A stretch of DNA of 64,000 bases from positions 186,001-250,000 of the forward strand of contig NZ_JACHLM010000006.1 in NCBI RefSeq assembly GCF_014207965.1. The letters are read 5' to 3'. Shown one piece after another: positions 32,411 to 44,231 of this stretch. Source of the DNA: Brevundimonas bullata. GTDB taxonomy: Bacteria; Pseudomonadota; Alphaproteobacteria; Caulobacterales; Caulobacteraceae. Position numbers and translations under genes: made by a program. The notes beneath the pieces were generated by a model. It was not told the origin of the DNA. It ran no database searches and saw only the letters and a program-made list of their open reading frames with translations. Positions within the stretch are counted from its first letter, which is position 1. The number at the start of each line of letters is the position of its first letter.

Positions 32411-32826
32411 CCGAGATCCTTGGTGAGATAGGCGGCCGAGGCCGGGCAGATGTCCGTGAACTCGCCGGTTCGCCGGATCGCTTCGGGCGCGGTCTCCCGA
32501 TCGGCGGCGACGAAGCCGCGCCGGATGAAGAAGGGCTCGGCCGTCGTGGTGAGCAGGTGAAGACGTTCCCCGCCCATGTCGCTCGCCACGGCTTCGGCGG
32601 CGGTCAGGATGCGGCTTCCGAGGCCTTGCGCCTTCCTGTGGGCGGATACGACCAGGGAGCGCAGCAGCAGGTCCCGCCCCTGCCCTTCCAAGCCGACGTA
32701 TCCGGCCAGGGCGCTGTCGTCGTCGGCGCGGAAGTAGCGGCCGGCGCCGGGGTCCGGCAGGCCCTCGGTTCTGAGCGCGGCGATCAGACCGGAATCGTTT
32801 GCATCGACGCGGTGAAGCCCGATCAT
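32407..32826 (-). CDS. arsN2: ArsN2-type GNAT acetyltransferase
   Basis: A 139-residue GNAT protein: [29 protein letters not shown] contains the acetyl-CoA pyrophosphate-binding loop, with [21 protein letters not shown] at the C-terminal strand. Small acetyltransferases of this kind (ArsN2) are regular ars-operon members. The ATG overlaps the acr3 stop (TGATG). A detoxifying role against an organoarsenical is likely but the substrate is unknown. Confidence 0.85.
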   Translation of the reverse strand: MIGLHRVDANDSGLIAALRTEGLPDPGAGRYFRADDDSALAGYVGLEGQGRDLLLRSLVVSAHRKAQGLGSRILTAAEAVASDMGGERLHLLTTTAEPFFIRRGFVAADRETAPEAIRRTGEFTDICPASAAYLTKDLG

Positions 32827-33914
32827 CAGACGACGTCCGCCGGCGGGGCGGTGTCCGGGAACCAGCGCCGGCCCATCCACAGCGCGACCGACACCAGCAG
32901 GATCAGCACCGGCACCTCGACCAGCGGCCCGATGACCGCCGCGAAGGCCACCGGCGAGGTCAGCCCGAACGCGGCGATGGCCACCGCGATGGCCAGTTCG
33001 AAATTGTTCGAGGCCGCTGTGAAGGCCAGGGCTGTGGTGCGCGGATAGTCGGCCTCGATCAGCCTGCCCAGGAGGAAGCTGACCACGAACATGACGAGGA
33101 AGTAGATGGTCAGCGGAATGGCGATGCGCAGGGCGTCGAGCGGAAGAGCCACCACCTCGCCGCCCTTGAGGCTGAACATGACCACGATGGTGAACAGCAG
33201 GGCGACCAGGGTGATCGGCCCGATGCGCGGCAGGAAGCGGCGCTCGTACCAGTCGGCACCCCGGCGGGCGATCAGACTGCGGCGGGTCAGGAAGCCGGCC
33301 AGGAACGGCAGGCCGAGGTAGATCAGAACGGCGCCGGCGATGGTCCAGACGCTGACGTCGACCACGCTGCCCTGCAGGCCGAACAGCGGCGGCAGGACCG
33401 TCAGGAAGATCCAGGCGTAGAGGCTGAAGAACAGGATCTGGAAGATCGAGTTGAAGGCGACGAGCCCGGCCACATACTGGTTGTCGCCCCGCGCCAGCTG
33501 GTTCCAGACCAGCACCATGGCGATGCACCGCGCCAGGCCGATCAGGATGACGCCGGTCATGTATTCGGGCTGATCGCGCAGGAAGATGACCGCAAGGACG
33601 AACATCAGCACCGGACCCAGCACCCAGTTCTGGAACAGGGACAGGGCCAGCACGCGCCTGTCGGCGAACACGCGCGGCAGCGCCTCATAGCGGACCCTGG
33701 CCAGCGGCGGGTACATCATCAGGATCAGACCGATGGCGATCGGGATGTTGGTCGCGCCGACCGAAAGGCTGTCGACCCAGGCGGGAAGGCCGGGAACCAG
33801 GGTTCCCAAGGCGACGCCCAGACCCATGGCGGCGAAGATCCACGCCGTCAGCCAGCGGTCGAGGAAGGACAGGCGGCGCGGCGGCGCGGCCTCCGACACG
33901 GGCGTATCGATCAT
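32826..33914 (-). CDS. acr3: Arsenite efflux transporter Acr3
   Basis: A 362-residue inner-membrane protein with about ten helices. The [22 protein letters not shown] start, [33 protein letters not shown] (with the essential membrane Cys) and [20 protein letters not shown] blocks are diagnostic of Acr3. It exports arsenite using the proton gradient. The 5' end overlaps arsC by 4 bases and the 3' end overlaps arsN2. Confidence 0.95.
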   Translation of the reverse strand: MIDTPVSEAAPPRRLSFLDRWLTAWIFAAMGLGVALGTLVPGLPAWVDSLSVGATNIPIAIGLILMMYPPLARVRYEALPRVFADRRVLALSLFQNWVLGPVLMFVLAVIFLRDQPEYMTGVILIGLARCIAMVLVWNQLARGDNQYVAGLVAFNSIFQILFFSLYAWIFLTVLPPLFGLQGSVVDVSVWTIAGAVLIYLGLPFLAGFLTRRSLIARRGADWYERRFLPRIGPITLVALLFTIVVMFSLKGGEVVALPLDALRIAIPLTIYFLVMFVVSFLLGRLIEADYPRTTALAFTAASNNFELAIAVAIAAFGLTSPVAFAAVIGPLVEVPVLILLVSVALWMGRRWFPDTAPPADVV

Positions 33915-34336
33915 CGTCCCACCCGCCGGCCGTCGACGTCGATGACCACCTCGCCGTCCTCCTTGGTGAAGGGTTTGAGGCCCTCAGCGGGCAGAAGGTC
34001 AAGCACGGCTTCGGACGGCCGGCAGAGCCTGACGCCCAAGGGACTGACGACGATCGGCCGGTTGAGCAGGATCGGATGGGCCTCGATCGCGTCCAGAAGC
34101 TGATCGTCCGTCAGGTCGGGATTCCCGAGCGCCAGTTCGGCGAAGGGCGTGTCCTTCTCGCGCAACAGGTCTCGCAGCGGCGCGCCGGTGCGTTCGGCCA
34201 GCCAGGCGACCATGGCGCGCGACGGCGGGGTCTTCAGATACTCGACGACGTGCGGCTCGATGCCGAGGTGGCGAACGAGTTCAAGCGCGTTGCGCGACGT
34301 CCCGCAGGCCGGGTTGTGATAGATGACGATGTCCAC
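33911..34336 (-). CDS. arsC: Arsenate reductase (glutaredoxin type)
   Basis: A 141-residue reductase: [19 protein letters not shown] contains the catalytic Cys, then LLRE and [18 protein letters not shown], the arsenate-binding region with the conserved Arg. It reduces arsenate to arsenite for Acr3 with glutathione/glutaredoxin. GTG start at 34336 is preceded by GAGG; a longer frame exists upstream but runs into arsR. It starts 7 bases after arsR. Confidence 0.93.
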   Translation of the reverse strand: MDIVIYHNPACGTSRNALELVRHLGIEPHVVEYLKTPPSRAMVAWLAERTGAPLRDLLREKDTPFAELALGNPDLTDDQLLDAIEAHPILLNRPIVVSPLGVRLCRPSEAVLDLLPAEGLKPFTKEDGEVVIDVDGRRVGR

Positions 34337-34343
34337 GGGATCC

Positions 34344-34679
34344 TCAGGGGCAGCAGGGCGCGAGTTCAGCCAGCAGAGGCTCACACAGGTCCGCCCGGCC
34401 CCCGCAGCAGTCCTTGAGCAGGAAGAGGACCAGGTCGCGAAGCCGGTCCAGATCGACCCGGTAGATGATCGACCGGCTGCGACGCTCGGAGCGGATCAGC
34501 CCCGCGCGGGTCAGGACGCCCAGATGGGACGACAGGGTGTTGGCCGGGATCGCCAGATGGTTAGCGATTTCACCGGCCGGCAAGCCGCCGGGTTCGTGAC
34601 GCACGAGCAGGCGGAACGCCTCCAGCCGCGTCGATTGCGCCAGGGCGGCGAGCGCCAGGATCGCGGGTTCGGTTTCCAT
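34344..34679 (-). CDS. arsR: ArsR family arsenic-responsive repressor
   Basis: A 111-residue winged helix repressor (ALAQSTRLEAFRLLVRHEPGGLPAGEIANHL, then SSHLGVLTRAGLIRSERRSR). A C-terminal LKDCCGGRADLCEPLLAELAPCC cluster provides the As(III) thiol site, in the arrangement common in alphaproteobacterial ArsR rather than the ELCVCDL site of E. coli. First gene of the arsR-arsC-acr3-arsN2-arsH operon. Promoter lies within 34680-34816. Confidence 0.92.
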   Translation of the reverse strand: METEPAILALAALAQSTRLEAFRLLVRHEPGGLPAGEIANHLAIPANTLSSHLGVLTRAGLIRSERRSRSIIYRVDLDRLRDLVLFLLKDCCGGRADLCEPLLAELAPCCP

Positions 34680-34816
34680 AGTTCCGAATTAGTCGAAATA
34701 TGGATATGTGCAAGCCCTCTCCGCGCACAACGCAGTAAGCCTACGGTCGAGAGGTTGGCGGCTAGGCCTGACGCGGTCTTTCGACTTCGATTCCCACGAC
34801 ACTGTGGAGATATTCG

Positions 34817-35107
34817 ATGGCCCAGGCCGACCCCCCGCTGAAGCGTACGATCAAGAAGCCCCAGTTGCGCCAGATGGTGCCCCTGGCCGACAGCACCATC
34901 TGGGAGATGGAGCAGCGCGGCCAGTTTCCGAGACGGTTCCTGCTGACGCCGCGCTGCGTGGTCTGGGATCTCGCCGAGGTCGAGGCCTGGCTCGCGCTTC
35001 GCCGGGCCAAGCCGATCCGCAGGGCTCCGCCGCCCGACGTGCGCAAGCGGGTCAGCCGACCGGTCAGAGCCGCGGATCGAAGCGAGGACCGGCCGTCTCC
35101 GGGATGA
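34817..35107 (+). CDS. AlpA family regulator (excisionase-like)
   Basis: A 96-residue basic protein with an AlpA-type DNA-binding fold (LRQMVPLADSTIWEMEQRGQFPRRFLLTPRCVVWDLAEVEAWL). AlpA proteins activate integrase genes or aid excision of satellite-phage-like elements. Its 3' end overlaps the convergent integrase 3' end by 44 bases, so the pair may interfere at the RNA level. Located at the right end of the island, as expected. Confidence 0.85.
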   Translation: MAQADPPLKRTIKKPQLRQMVPLADSTIWEMEQRGQFPRRFLLTPRCVVWDLAEVEAWLALRRAKPIRRAPPPDVRKRVSRPVRAADRSEDRPSPG

Positions 35108-36317
35108 CGAGCACGGGCGTGAACGCCCGCCCGCCCTCCCAGGCGTCCACGGCGTTCGACCACTCCTGGGCCATGTGACGGCGCTGGGCCTCGAACTCGG
35201 CCTTGTTGTAGACGCCGCGGGACGACCGCTCCTCGTGGGCCAGACATTTCTCGATCCAGTCCGAGTTGAAGCCCATCTCGTGCAGAAGCGTCGAGGCGGT
35301 GCGCCGCAGGTCGTGGACCGTGAAGGGCTCCAGCGGCAGGTCCCGCTCGCGCGCCCGCTCGGCGATCGCCGAGGTCACCCGGTTGAAGGTCGCCCGCGAC
35401 ATCGGCGCGTCGGCGTCATAGCGCGAGGGCAGGATGTAACGGGAGTTTCCGGCGCAGGTCTTCAGCGCGATCAGGATGTCGAGCATCTGGGTCGAGAGGT
35501 AGACGTTGTGCGGCCGCGACCGCTTCATCCGTTCCTTCGGAATCGACCAGACCGCGTTGGCGAAGTCGACCTCGTCCCAGACGCCATCCTGCAGCTCGCT
35601 CTTGCGAACCATGCTCAGCAGGATGAACTTCAGGCCGAGGCGGATCGTCGGCAGGGTCGCCACCTCCCCCAACAGGTTCAGCGCGATCCGGATCTCCGTC
35701 GGCGACAGCGACCGGTCGCGCGGCCGGAAGGTGGCGATGGAGGCCGGCCCCACCCCGTCCGCGGGATTGTCGATCTTCTCGCCGTGCAGGATGGCGTAGG
35801 CGTAGATCTGTTTGACGATGTCCCGGACGTGGACAGCCGTCGCCGGCGCGCCCCGCTCGACGATCGTCTTGCAGTGGGCGCGAAGATCGTTGGGGGTGAT
35901 CTCGTTCAGCAGGCGGGTGCGCCATTGAGGCAGGATTTCCCGGTTGAAGATGGATCGCCGCATGTTGCGGGTGCTGTCCGCCATCGGCGCATGATCCATC
36001 CATCGGATCGCCACCTGCTCGAACCTCTGGGCCTCCTTCAGCCGGCGCTTGACGCGCTGCTTGTCCAGCGCCGGCGAAACGCCTTCGGCGATCTGGCGCT
36101 TCGCTTCGACCAGCTTCTCCCGCGCCCTGGCGAGCGAGAGCCCGGTCGGGCCGTAGGCGCCGAACGTGACCGTCTCGCGCCGCCCGTTGAAGCGGTAGTC
36201 GTACTTGAAAGCGATGCCGCCTGTCGGTGTTACGAGGACGTAGAGACCGTCCCTGTCGGTCTTTTTGTAAGGCTTCGTTTTTCCACGTGTATTTCGCAAT
36301 TCAGCGTCGGTGAGCAT
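35064..36317 (-). CDS. int: Tyrosine integrase (P4/DUF4102 type) of the guaA island
   Basis: A 417-residue tyrosine recombinase. The N-terminus (LTDAELRNTRGKTKPYKKTDRDGLYVLV) is the DUF4102 arm-binding domain. Catalytic residues are visible: R238 (VRKSEL), H335 and R338 (HDLRRT), H361 and Y370 (GVYNKAEF). The ATG at 36317 is chosen from homologous N-termini; a longer frame adds a non-homologous stretch. It is transcribed away from guaA and sits ~290 bases from the guaA stop, consistent with site-specific insertion there. Confidence 0.93.
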   Translation of the reverse strand: MLTDAELRNTRGKTKPYKKTDRDGLYVLVTPTGGIAFKYDYRFNGRRETVTFGAYGPTGLSLARAREKLVEAKRQIAEGVSPALDKQRVKRRLKEAQRFEQVAIRWMDHAPMADSTRNMRRSIFNREILPQWRTRLLNEITPNDLRAHCKTIVERGAPATAVHVRDIVKQIYAYAILHGEKIDNPADGVGPASIATFRPRDRSLSPTEIRIALNLLGEVATLPTIRLGLKFILLSMVRKSELQDGVWDEVDFANAVWSIPKERMKRSRPHNVYLSTQMLDILIALKTCAGNSRYILPSRYDADAPMSRATFNRVTSAIAERARERDLPLEPFTVHDLRRTASTLLHEMGFNSDWIEKCLAHEERSSRGVYNKAEFEAQRRHMAQEWSNAVDAWEGGRAFTPVLVIPETAGPRFDPRL

Positions 36318-36331
36318 GCCGTTTTCACTCC

Positions 36332-36417
36332 AAAAGACCGTCAGGCGTTTTCGGGACCTTTCGGGATCTTTTTCCTCAGCCAAATCCGCAGCTTGGCTCA
36401 GAAAAAAGACCGTCAGG
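36332..36417. repeat. Direct repeats next to integrase (candidate arm sites)
   Basis: AAAAGACCGTCAGG occurs at 36332-36345 and again at 36404-36417. Between them lie TTTCGGGA repeats and an imperfect CTCAGCCAA/TTGGCTCAG hairpin bordered by T and A runs. The location between int and the guaA end is where integrase and accessory proteins bind in such elements. Confidence 0.5.
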
Positions 36418-36490
36418 ACGCCCTCGGCCCTATGACGGTATGGAGCGGAGTCTCCGCGAGCAATGGCGGCGGGACCGTCGGAGCGACCGA

Positions 36491-36531
36491 CAAAAACGAA
36501 AGCAGCCCCTCGAAAGGTATCGAGAGGCTGC
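36491..36531 (-). terminator. Intrinsic terminator downstream of guaA, inside the island
   Basis: Read on the minus strand: GCAGCCTCTCGA, 6-base loop, TCGAGGGGCTGC (12-base stem with one G-U pair), then CTTTCGTTTTT. It is about 75 bases past the guaA stop and on the element side of the presumed crossover, so guaA transcripts appear to end on island DNA. Confidence 0.72.
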
Positions 36532-36599
36532 GAAAGCATTTATCTTGCAAGTCAGTGATTTAGCGCTATATTTCAAAGCGCCGCCGAAAGACTCCGAAA

Positions 36600-36640
36600 G
36601 CCCTGAATCATTCCCACTCGATGGTGCCGGGGGGCTTGGA
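36600..36640. other. Presumed island attachment site at guaA 3' end
   Basis: The guaA stop and last codons lie directly beside the integrase-bearing DNA. Integration at guaA 3' ends is known for several islands, using a ~20-30 base core that restores the C-terminal codons. No second copy of the guaA end was found in the window, so the other junction must lie to the left. The core boundaries are not defined. Confidence 0.65.
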
Positions 36641-38170
36641 GGTCACGTCGTAGACGACGCGGTTGACGCCGCGGACTTCGTTGATGATCCGCGTGGCCGT
36701 CTTGGCCAGGATGTCCCAGGGGAATTGGTAGAAGTCGGCGGTCATGCCGTCGGTCGAGGTGACGGCGCGCAGGGCCAGGACCTTTTCATAGGTCCGGGCG
36801 TCGCCCATGACGCCGACCGTCTTGACCGGCAGCAGGACGGCGAAGGCCTGCCAGATGTCGTCGTAGAGACCCGCCTTGCGGATTTCGTCCAGATAGATGG
36901 CGTCGGCGTCTTGCAGGGTGGCGACCGCCTCAGGCGTGATCTCGCCGGGGATGCGGATGGCCAGGCCCGGCCCCGGGAAGGGGTGGCGTCCGACGAAGGC
37001 GTCGGTCAGGCCCAGTTCGCGCCCCAGGGCGCGGACCTCGTCCTTGAACAGTTCGCGCAGCGGCTCGACCAGCTTCAGCTTCATGAAGTCCGGCAGGCCG
37101 CCGACATTGTGGTGGCTTTTGATGACCGCCGACGGTCCGCCCGTGGCCGAGACGCTCTCGATCACGTCGGGATAGAGGGTGCCCTGGGCCAGGAACTCGG
37201 CGCCTTCGATCTTGGCGGCCTCGCGGTCGAAGATCTCGATGAAGACGCGACCGATGGTCTTGCGCTTGGTCTCCGGGTCCGAAATCCCGGCCAGCTCGCC
37301 AAGGAATTCCTTCGACGCATCAACGTGCACCAGCGGGATATTATAGTGCTCACGGAACAGTTCCGTGACCTGCTTGGCCTCATCCTTGCGCAGCAGGCCC
37401 GTGTCCACGAAGACGCAGGTCAGCTGATCGCCGATGGCCTCGTGGATCAGGACGGCGGCGACGGAACTGTCGACCCCGCCCGACAGGCCGCAAACCACCT
37501 TGGCCGAGCCGACCTGCTCGCGGATCTTGGCGATCTGCTCGTCGCGATAGGCGGCCATGGTCCAGTCGCCAGTCAGGCCGGCGATGCCGTGGGTGAAGTT
37601 CTTCAGGATCACGGCGCCGCGCGGGGTGTGCATCACCTCCGGGTGGAACTGCACGCCGTAGATCTTGCGCTCCTCATTGGCGATGGCGGCATAGGGCGCG
37701 CCTTCCGAGGTGGCGATGACGTGGAAGCCTTCGGGAATGGCGGTCACGCGGTCGCCGTGACTCATCCACACCGTCTCGCGGTGATCGACGGCGCCGATGC
37801 CGGCGAACAGCGGGCTCTCGCGGGTGATCACGATCTCGGCGCGACCGAATTCGCGATGATGGCCGCTCTCGACCTTGCCGCCCAGCTCGGCGCAGATGGT
37901 CTGTTCGCCGTAGCAGATGCCCAGAACCGGCACGCCGGCCTCGAACAGGGCGTGGTCAGCCTTGGGGCTGTCGGCGTCGGTCGTCGAGTTGGGGCCGCCC
38001 GACAGGATGATGGCCTTGGGCGCCACCGTCTTCAGCGCCTCGCCCGCCTTGTTGAACGGATGAATTTCGCAATAGACGCCGGCTTCGCGCAGGCGGCGCG
38101 CGATCAGCTGCGTCACCTGACTGCCGAAATCGACGATGAGAACGGCTTCGTGCGTATGAGGGGCGGTCAT
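36608..38170 (-). CDS. guaA: GMP synthase (glutamine-hydrolysing)
   Basis: A 520-residue two-domain enzyme. Class I glutamine amidotransferase: [10 protein letters not shown] (nucleophile C86) with downstream HPEV. ATP-PPase: [22 protein letters not shown], then the dimerisation domain ending [11 protein letters not shown], all intact. It converts XMP to GMP. The ATG overlaps the upstream nucleosidase stop (ATGA), so it forms an operon with rsmB-like and nucleosidase genes. The island inserted at its 3' end without altering the reading frame. Confidence 0.97.
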   Translation of the reverse strand: MTAPHTHEAVLIVDFGSQVTQLIARRLREAGVYCEIHPFNKAGEALKTVAPKAIILSGGPNSTTDADSPKADHALFEAGVPVLGICYGEQTICAELGGKVESGHHREFGRAEIVITRESPLFAGIGAVDHRETVWMSHGDRVTAIPEGFHVIATSEGAPYAAIANEERKIYGVQFHPEVMHTPRGAVILKNFTHGIAGLTGDWTMAAYRDEQIAKIREQVGSAKVVCGLSGGVDSSVAAVLIHEAIGDQLTCVFVDTGLLRKDEAKQVTELFREHYNIPLVHVDASKEFLGELAGISDPETKRKTIGRVFIEIFDREAAKIEGAEFLAQGTLYPDVIESVSATGGPSAVIKSHHNVGGLPDFMKLKLVEPLRELFKDEVRALGRELGLTDAFVGRHPFPGPGLAIRIPGEITPEAVATLQDADAIYLDEIRKAGLYDDIWQAFAVLLPVKTVGVMGDARTYEKVLALRAVTSTDGMTADFYQFPWDILAKTATRIINEVRGVNRVVYDVTSKPPGTIEWE

Positions 38171-38901
38171 GAGGGCTCAGAATCCGAAGCGGGCGTTGAT
38201 GGGGCGGGTTCTTGACGGGTGAAGACGTCGGGATCAAGTCGCGAAGCCGGGACATCGGCCAAGGCGGCCAACCCTTGCGTCGTCAGCACCTCGGTCAGAC
38301 GGTCCCAGGCGGCGGCCAGGTTGGCGTCGACGTGATGCAGGGTGGAGGTCCAGTCCTCAAGCTTCGTCAGTTCGCTCTTGCCGTCGCTGACGCCGCGCAG
38401 GGCGATCAGAGGCACGCCGAACGTCTGGGCGACGCGCAACAGGGCGAAGGTCTCCATGTCCACCATCTCGGTGTCGATGGCGGCATAGGCGGCGCCCGAA
38501 ACGACATTGGCGCCGGTCGACAGGGTCGCGGTCGGCACGCCAGGGATGGGGCAAGGCAAAGGCAGGACGGCGGGCAGGTCGAGCAGAGGCGTCTTGCCCT
38601 TCTCGAAGCCCAGAGGGCTGGCGTCCATGTCGCGATAGGAAACCGAAGAGGCCTGATAGACCGCCGCGTGCTCTAGGTCGCGTGACCCGCACGAGCCGAG
38701 CGACACGATCAGGTCGGGCAGCACGTCTTCGGCTTCCAGCCGCGTCAGCGCCGCCGTCAGGGCAATGGCCGCCTCGACCGGGCCGATGCCGGTCATCAGC
38801 GGCGTGATACGCGCCTGAAGGGCGGCGCCGTACTCAGCCGGCGCCGCCATGACGGGCAGGACCGTCAGGCCGTAGATGTCTTCGGAACGCCCCTCGCTCA
38901 C
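38167..38901 (-). CDS. 5'-methylthioadenosine/S-adenosylhomocysteine nucleosidase-like
   Basis: A 244-residue nucleoside phosphorylase-fold protein: [63 protein letters not shown]. The ME-TFAL and RGVSD motifs match MTA/SAH nucleosidase (Glu of MExE-type and Asp of xxSD). It recycles methylthioadenosine and SAH. GTG at 38901 overlaps the rsmB-like stop (GTGA). Confidence 0.85.
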   Translation of the reverse strand: MSEGRSEDIYGLTVLPVMAAPAEYGAALQARITPLMTGIGPVEAAIALTAALTRLEAEDVLPDLIVSLGSCGSRDLEHAAVYQASSVSYRDMDASPLGFEKGKTPLLDLPAVLPLPCPIPGVPTATLSTGANVVSGAAYAAIDTEMVDMETFALLRVAQTFGVPLIALRGVSDGKSELTKLEDWTSTLHHVDANLAAAWDRLTEVLTTQGLAALADVPASRLDPDVFTRQEPAPSTPASDSEPS

Positions 38902-40322
38902 GCCGTCCGCTCATAGACGGCGGCGAAGAAGCCGTCGGTGCCGGTCGAGGCGGGCGACAGGCGCAGGCGATGGCCCTCGGCCATCGCGCCCAGACGCTCA
39001 CGCGCCGCATCCGTCAGGTTCGGGCTGTTCAGGGCCTCGGCGATCGGCACGGGGGCGAACTCGGGGTGGTTTTCCTCGAAGGCGGCCGCCGAGGCCTCGT
39101 TCTCGCCGCGCAGCATGGAGCAGGTGATGAAGACCAGACGACCGCCCGGCTTCACCAAGGCCGAGGCGCGATCCAGAATCTGGACCTGCAGGGCGTGCAT
39201 ACGTTCGATCTCGGACGGCTTCAGACGCCAGGCGTCCTCGGGACGACGACGCCAGGCGCCGGAACCGCTGCACGGCGCGTCGACCAGAACCACGTCGGCC
39301 TGGCGCACCAGGTCCTCGACCCCGCCGCCGTTCTGGCCCAGCAGGCGCAGGTCGGCGTTGACGCCGGCGCGGGCCAGGCGGGGACGGATATTGTCCAGAC
39401 GCTTCTGCACCACGTCATAGGCGAACAGGCGGATGGTGCTGGTGATCTCGACCGGCTTGGCCTTGGGCTTGGGCTGCGGCGCAGCGTCATCCCCGCCGAC
39501 GGGCGACCAGGCGGCGACCGGCGCGGCTTCGGCCTGAGCCTTGGGCGCCTTGGTCACGACCGGCTGGCCTTGCATGGCCAGACCCAGGGTCTTGCCGCCG
39601 CCGCCGGCGCAATAGTCGACAACGGTCATGCCGGCCTCGACGCCCGCCAGCCAGCAGGCGACCTGACTGCCTTCGTCCTGAATTTCGATATGGCCCTGCT
39701 TGAAGATGTCCATCGCCTGAACATCGGGCGCGGGCTCCGCCGCCAGACGCAGACCCCAGGCCGACCAGGGCGTGCGCTGGGGGGCCAGGCCGGCTGCGCG
39801 CAGTTCCGCCTCGACCGCCGCGACCGTGGTCTTGGCGCTATTGACCCGCAGGTCGATGGGCGCGCGCGGCGCCATCAGGGCGTGGGCTTCTTCGGTCCAA
39901 CGGTCGCCGAAAGTGATCTTGAAGTCCTCGACCACGAACTCGGGCAGGCCAGCGGCGACCCAGCCCGGCAGTTCGCCCGGCTCGGCGGTGATGCGGCTGC
40001 GCTCCTGCTTGGACAGCGGACGCGGGCCATAGCCGTCGCCGGAATGCAGCCGTTCGATCTCTTCCAGCGGCAGGCCGTCGATCAGCGACAGCGAGCCGAT
40101 GACCAGAGCGCGGCCGTCTTCACGACCGCCCATGGCCCAGACCAGACGACCGCGGGCGCGGATGACCTTGTAGACGCGGTCGGCGATGGCGCGACGATCT
40201 CCGGACCCCGCATAACGGTTGGCGGCGCCCCAGGCCTTCAGCACCACCTCGGCCGGCTGGCGGCTGTGGGCGATGCTGTCGAGGACGGAGGCGGCGGCGG
40301 CGAGGCGGGCTGCAGGGGTCAA
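38898..40322 (-). CDS. rsmB: RsmB/NOP family RNA cytosine-C5 methyltransferase
   Basis: A 474-residue enzyme. N-terminal NusB-like RNA-binding region (SVLDSIAHSRQPAEVVLKAWG) and a C-terminal SAM domain with VVDYCAGGGGKTLGLA, VLVDAPCSGSGAWRRRPED (motif IV PC) and FITCSML (motif VI TC catalytic Cys). Between them is an unusual Ala/Pro/Lys-rich insert (about 275-300; KAPKAQAEAAP...). The TTG at 40322 is the only start before an in-frame stop. First gene of an operon with the nucleosidase and guaA. Confidence 0.88.
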   Translation of the reverse strand: MTPAARLAAAASVLDSIAHSRQPAEVVLKAWGAANRYAGSGDRRAIADRVYKVIRARGRLVWAMGGREDGRALVIGSLSLIDGLPLEEIERLHSGDGYGPRPLSKQERSRITAEPGELPGWVAAGLPEFVVEDFKITFGDRWTEEAHALMAPRAPIDLRVNSAKTTVAAVEAELRAAGLAPQRTPWSAWGLRLAAEPAPDVQAMDIFKQGHIEIQDEGSQVACWLAGVEAGMTVVDYCAGGGGKTLGLAMQGQPVVTKAPKAQAEAAPVAAWSPVGGDDAAPQPKPKAKPVEITSTIRLFAYDVVQKRLDNIRPRLARAGVNADLRLLGQNGGGVEDLVRQADVVLVDAPCSGSGAWRRRPEDAWRLKPSEIERMHALQVQILDRASALVKPGGRLVFITCSMLRGENEASAAAFEENHPEFAPVPIAEALNSPNLTDAARERLGAMAEGHRLRLSPASTGTDGFFAAVYERTA

Positions 40323-40334
40323 TCGGGTCTCAGA

Positions 40335-40727
40335 TCAGATAAAAAGGGCCGTGATGATCATGATCAGTCCCGCAAGCGAGACCAGCCAGACCAGCGACCG
40401 GATGTAGGGCACGCCCAGGGCGTAAAGCGGAATATAGGCGACGCGCGCCCAGAAATAGAGGGCCGTCCCCCACAGGGTCAGGGCGCTCTCTGCACCCGTG
40501 ACGTGGGCGATCAGAACAGCGCCGATGAAGAGCGGGAGGGTCTCATAAAGATTAGCTTGGGCTCTTTCGAGGCGACCGATGACGGGGTTATGCGATTCCG
40601 GCGTCTGATCGCGGGCCCCGGCGTTCCATTTGGAGCCGAACTCCAGCGTCCGCGCCCCGGCCGGCAGGAAGATCTGCACCAGGGCCAGAACCAGCACCGC
40701 CGCCAGATAGGTCAGTTCAGTCGTCAC
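40335..40727 (-). CDS. MAPEG family protein
   Basis: A 130-residue membrane protein of four helices with MAPEG features: LEFGSKWNAGARDQTPESHNPVIGRLERAQANLYETLPLF, and ARVAYIPLYALGVPYIRSLVW. Family members are glutathione-linked membrane enzymes or of unknown role. GTG start at 40727. Separated from rsmB by 12 bases, possibly same transcript. Confidence 0.85.
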   Translation of the reverse strand: MTTELTYLAAVLVLALVQIFLPAGARTLEFGSKWNAGARDQTPESHNPVIGRLERAQANLYETLPLFIGAVLIAHVTGAESALTLWGTALYFWARVAYIPLYALGVPYIRSLVWLVSLAGLIMIITALFI

Positions 40728-40763
40728 GCCTCTGCCCCTTCTCTGGCCAGCACATCTTAACCT

Positions 40764-40891
40764 CGCTCATCCCGGCGAAGGCCGGCATCCAGATCCACAC
40801 GCCACGGCCAACTGACTGGAACGCTAATGCCCCCAGAGAACCTTGGCGACGAGTCTTACAATCTGGATCCCGGCCTTCGCCGGGATGAGCG
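40764..40891. repeat. Intergenic inverted-repeat element A
   Basis: Left arm (40764-40795) begins CGCTCATCCCGGCGAAGG and the right arm (40861-40891) is its near-perfect complement, with about 65 bases between. It fills the MAPEG-guaB gap. The CTCATCCCGGCGAAGGCCGG core resembles dispersed palindromic elements of alphaproteobacterial genomes. Confidence 0.75.
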
Positions 40892-40966
40892 GTTGAGGGA
40901 GGACTCTCCCGGAAAACAAGCCCGCTCCCGATCCGAAGACCGGGAACGGATCAGGGGATCAGGGGA

Positions 40967-43110
<2,144 letters not shown>

Positions 43111-43133
43111 TCGTCCGAAACGCCCAGCCTCGT

Positions 43134-44162
43134 TCAGGGATAGAAGTAGCCCGTATTCGTGCAGCCCGGCCGATGGTCGCCCGCTTGCCGCGACCGGTCC
43201 ACACACATCGCCGCCAGCAAGCCCAGGCTGGCGGCCGCCCCGCCGTCCGCCAGCCACACGACACGCCCGTCGCGCACACCGACCATGCCAGCGGCGTTCA
43301 TGCGCGCCAGATTATTGTTCGCCTCTGCGCCCATATCGATCGACAGCACCTCATAGGTCGGGTCTTCGGCATCGACGTAACGACGTACGCCGGGGTTCTG
43401 GGCCGCGAAGCGGGCGACGCCGCCGGAAACAGCCTCGCCCAACTTCATTTGCGCGAACAGGGCAGCCCCCCGAACCTGCGCCTCACGGCGCTCCTCGTTC
43501 AGAGCCGGCAGACGCCAGGCGAAAGGCAGCAGCGCCAGCCCTTGCAGCACGCCCGTAGCATCTTGTCCGCTTGGGGCGACGATGATCGGCGCTGTTTGGC
43601 AGACTCGCTTGACCACGGCCTCGGCGGGCGCCGCCAAATCAGGCCGCCGCTCCAGGAAGCCGTCCAGGTCTGACAGCGGCAGACGGCCGGCCGCGACCGA
43701 CAGCCAGGGATCGCGGTCGTCCCGCATCAGGCGCCGTGTGTATCGATCGGCGCTTTCGCCCTCGGCGCGCGGCGGCTGCGCGCGCATCGGCGGATTGAGC
43801 ACTTCGACCACCTTGCCGTCGCGCGCGACCACATAGACGGCGGCCGTGCGCGGATAGGCCCCGGCCCAGGCGTTCGGTCCATAGATCTGCACGGGATCGT
43901 CGGCCCGTTCGGGCGGAACCAGCCGGACGTCGCAGACCTCACCGTGGGGCGCGATCGGCGTCAACGCCTGGACCGGATAGACATCGACCCGCCCCCGCGG
44001 TCCGATCATGCTGATGGCCGGTGCAGGATCGCGTGTGGCCCCTAGCCGCTTGGCGGCGTCGGAAACGCTCAAGCCGCGCAGATCCGCGACAGGAACAGCC
44101 GACGCCCCCTGCCCGCTCGTAGCCCCCGTCAAGATCAAGGCGGCGATCAATTGGGCGATCAT
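43134..44162 (-). CDS. Secreted protein of unknown function
   Basis: A 342-residue protein with an N-terminal signal peptide (MIAQLIAALILTGATSGQGASA). The mature part has no recognised domain, but shows beta-rich repeats, an RGRVDVYPVQALTP stretch and a DMGAEANNNLARMNAAGMVGVRDGR segment, plus Cys near the C-terminus. Probably periplasmic. Convergent with the DUF2061 gene; 69 bases downstream of rlmE on the same strand, so possibly co-transcribed. Confidence 0.75.
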   Translation of the reverse strand: MIAQLIAALILTGATSGQGASAVPVADLRGLSVSDAAKRLGATRDPAPAISMIGPRGRVDVYPVQALTPIAPHGEVCDVRLVPPERADDPVQIYGPNAWAGAYPRTAAVYVVARDGKVVEVLNPPMRAQPPRAEGESADRYTRRLMRDDRDPWLSVAAGRLPLSDLDGFLERRPDLAAPAEAVVKRVCQTAPIIVAPSGQDATGVLQGLALLPFAWRLPALNEERREAQVRGAALFAQMKLGEAVSGGVARFAAQNPGVRRYVDAEDPTYEVLSIDMGAEANNNLARMNAAGMVGVRDGRVVWLADGGAAASLGLLAAMCVDRSRQAGDHRPGCTNTGYFYP

Positions 44163-44231
44163 GTCCGGCTCCGTCCCGTCGCGGCGGCGCGACCCGCGCT
44201 ACAACAACACGACGGGGCGGAAAGGCCAATC

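Noticed and set aside
1..36600. Second attachment site for the guaA island
   Set aside because: No copy of the guaA 3' end sequence was found in this part, so the left border must be outside.
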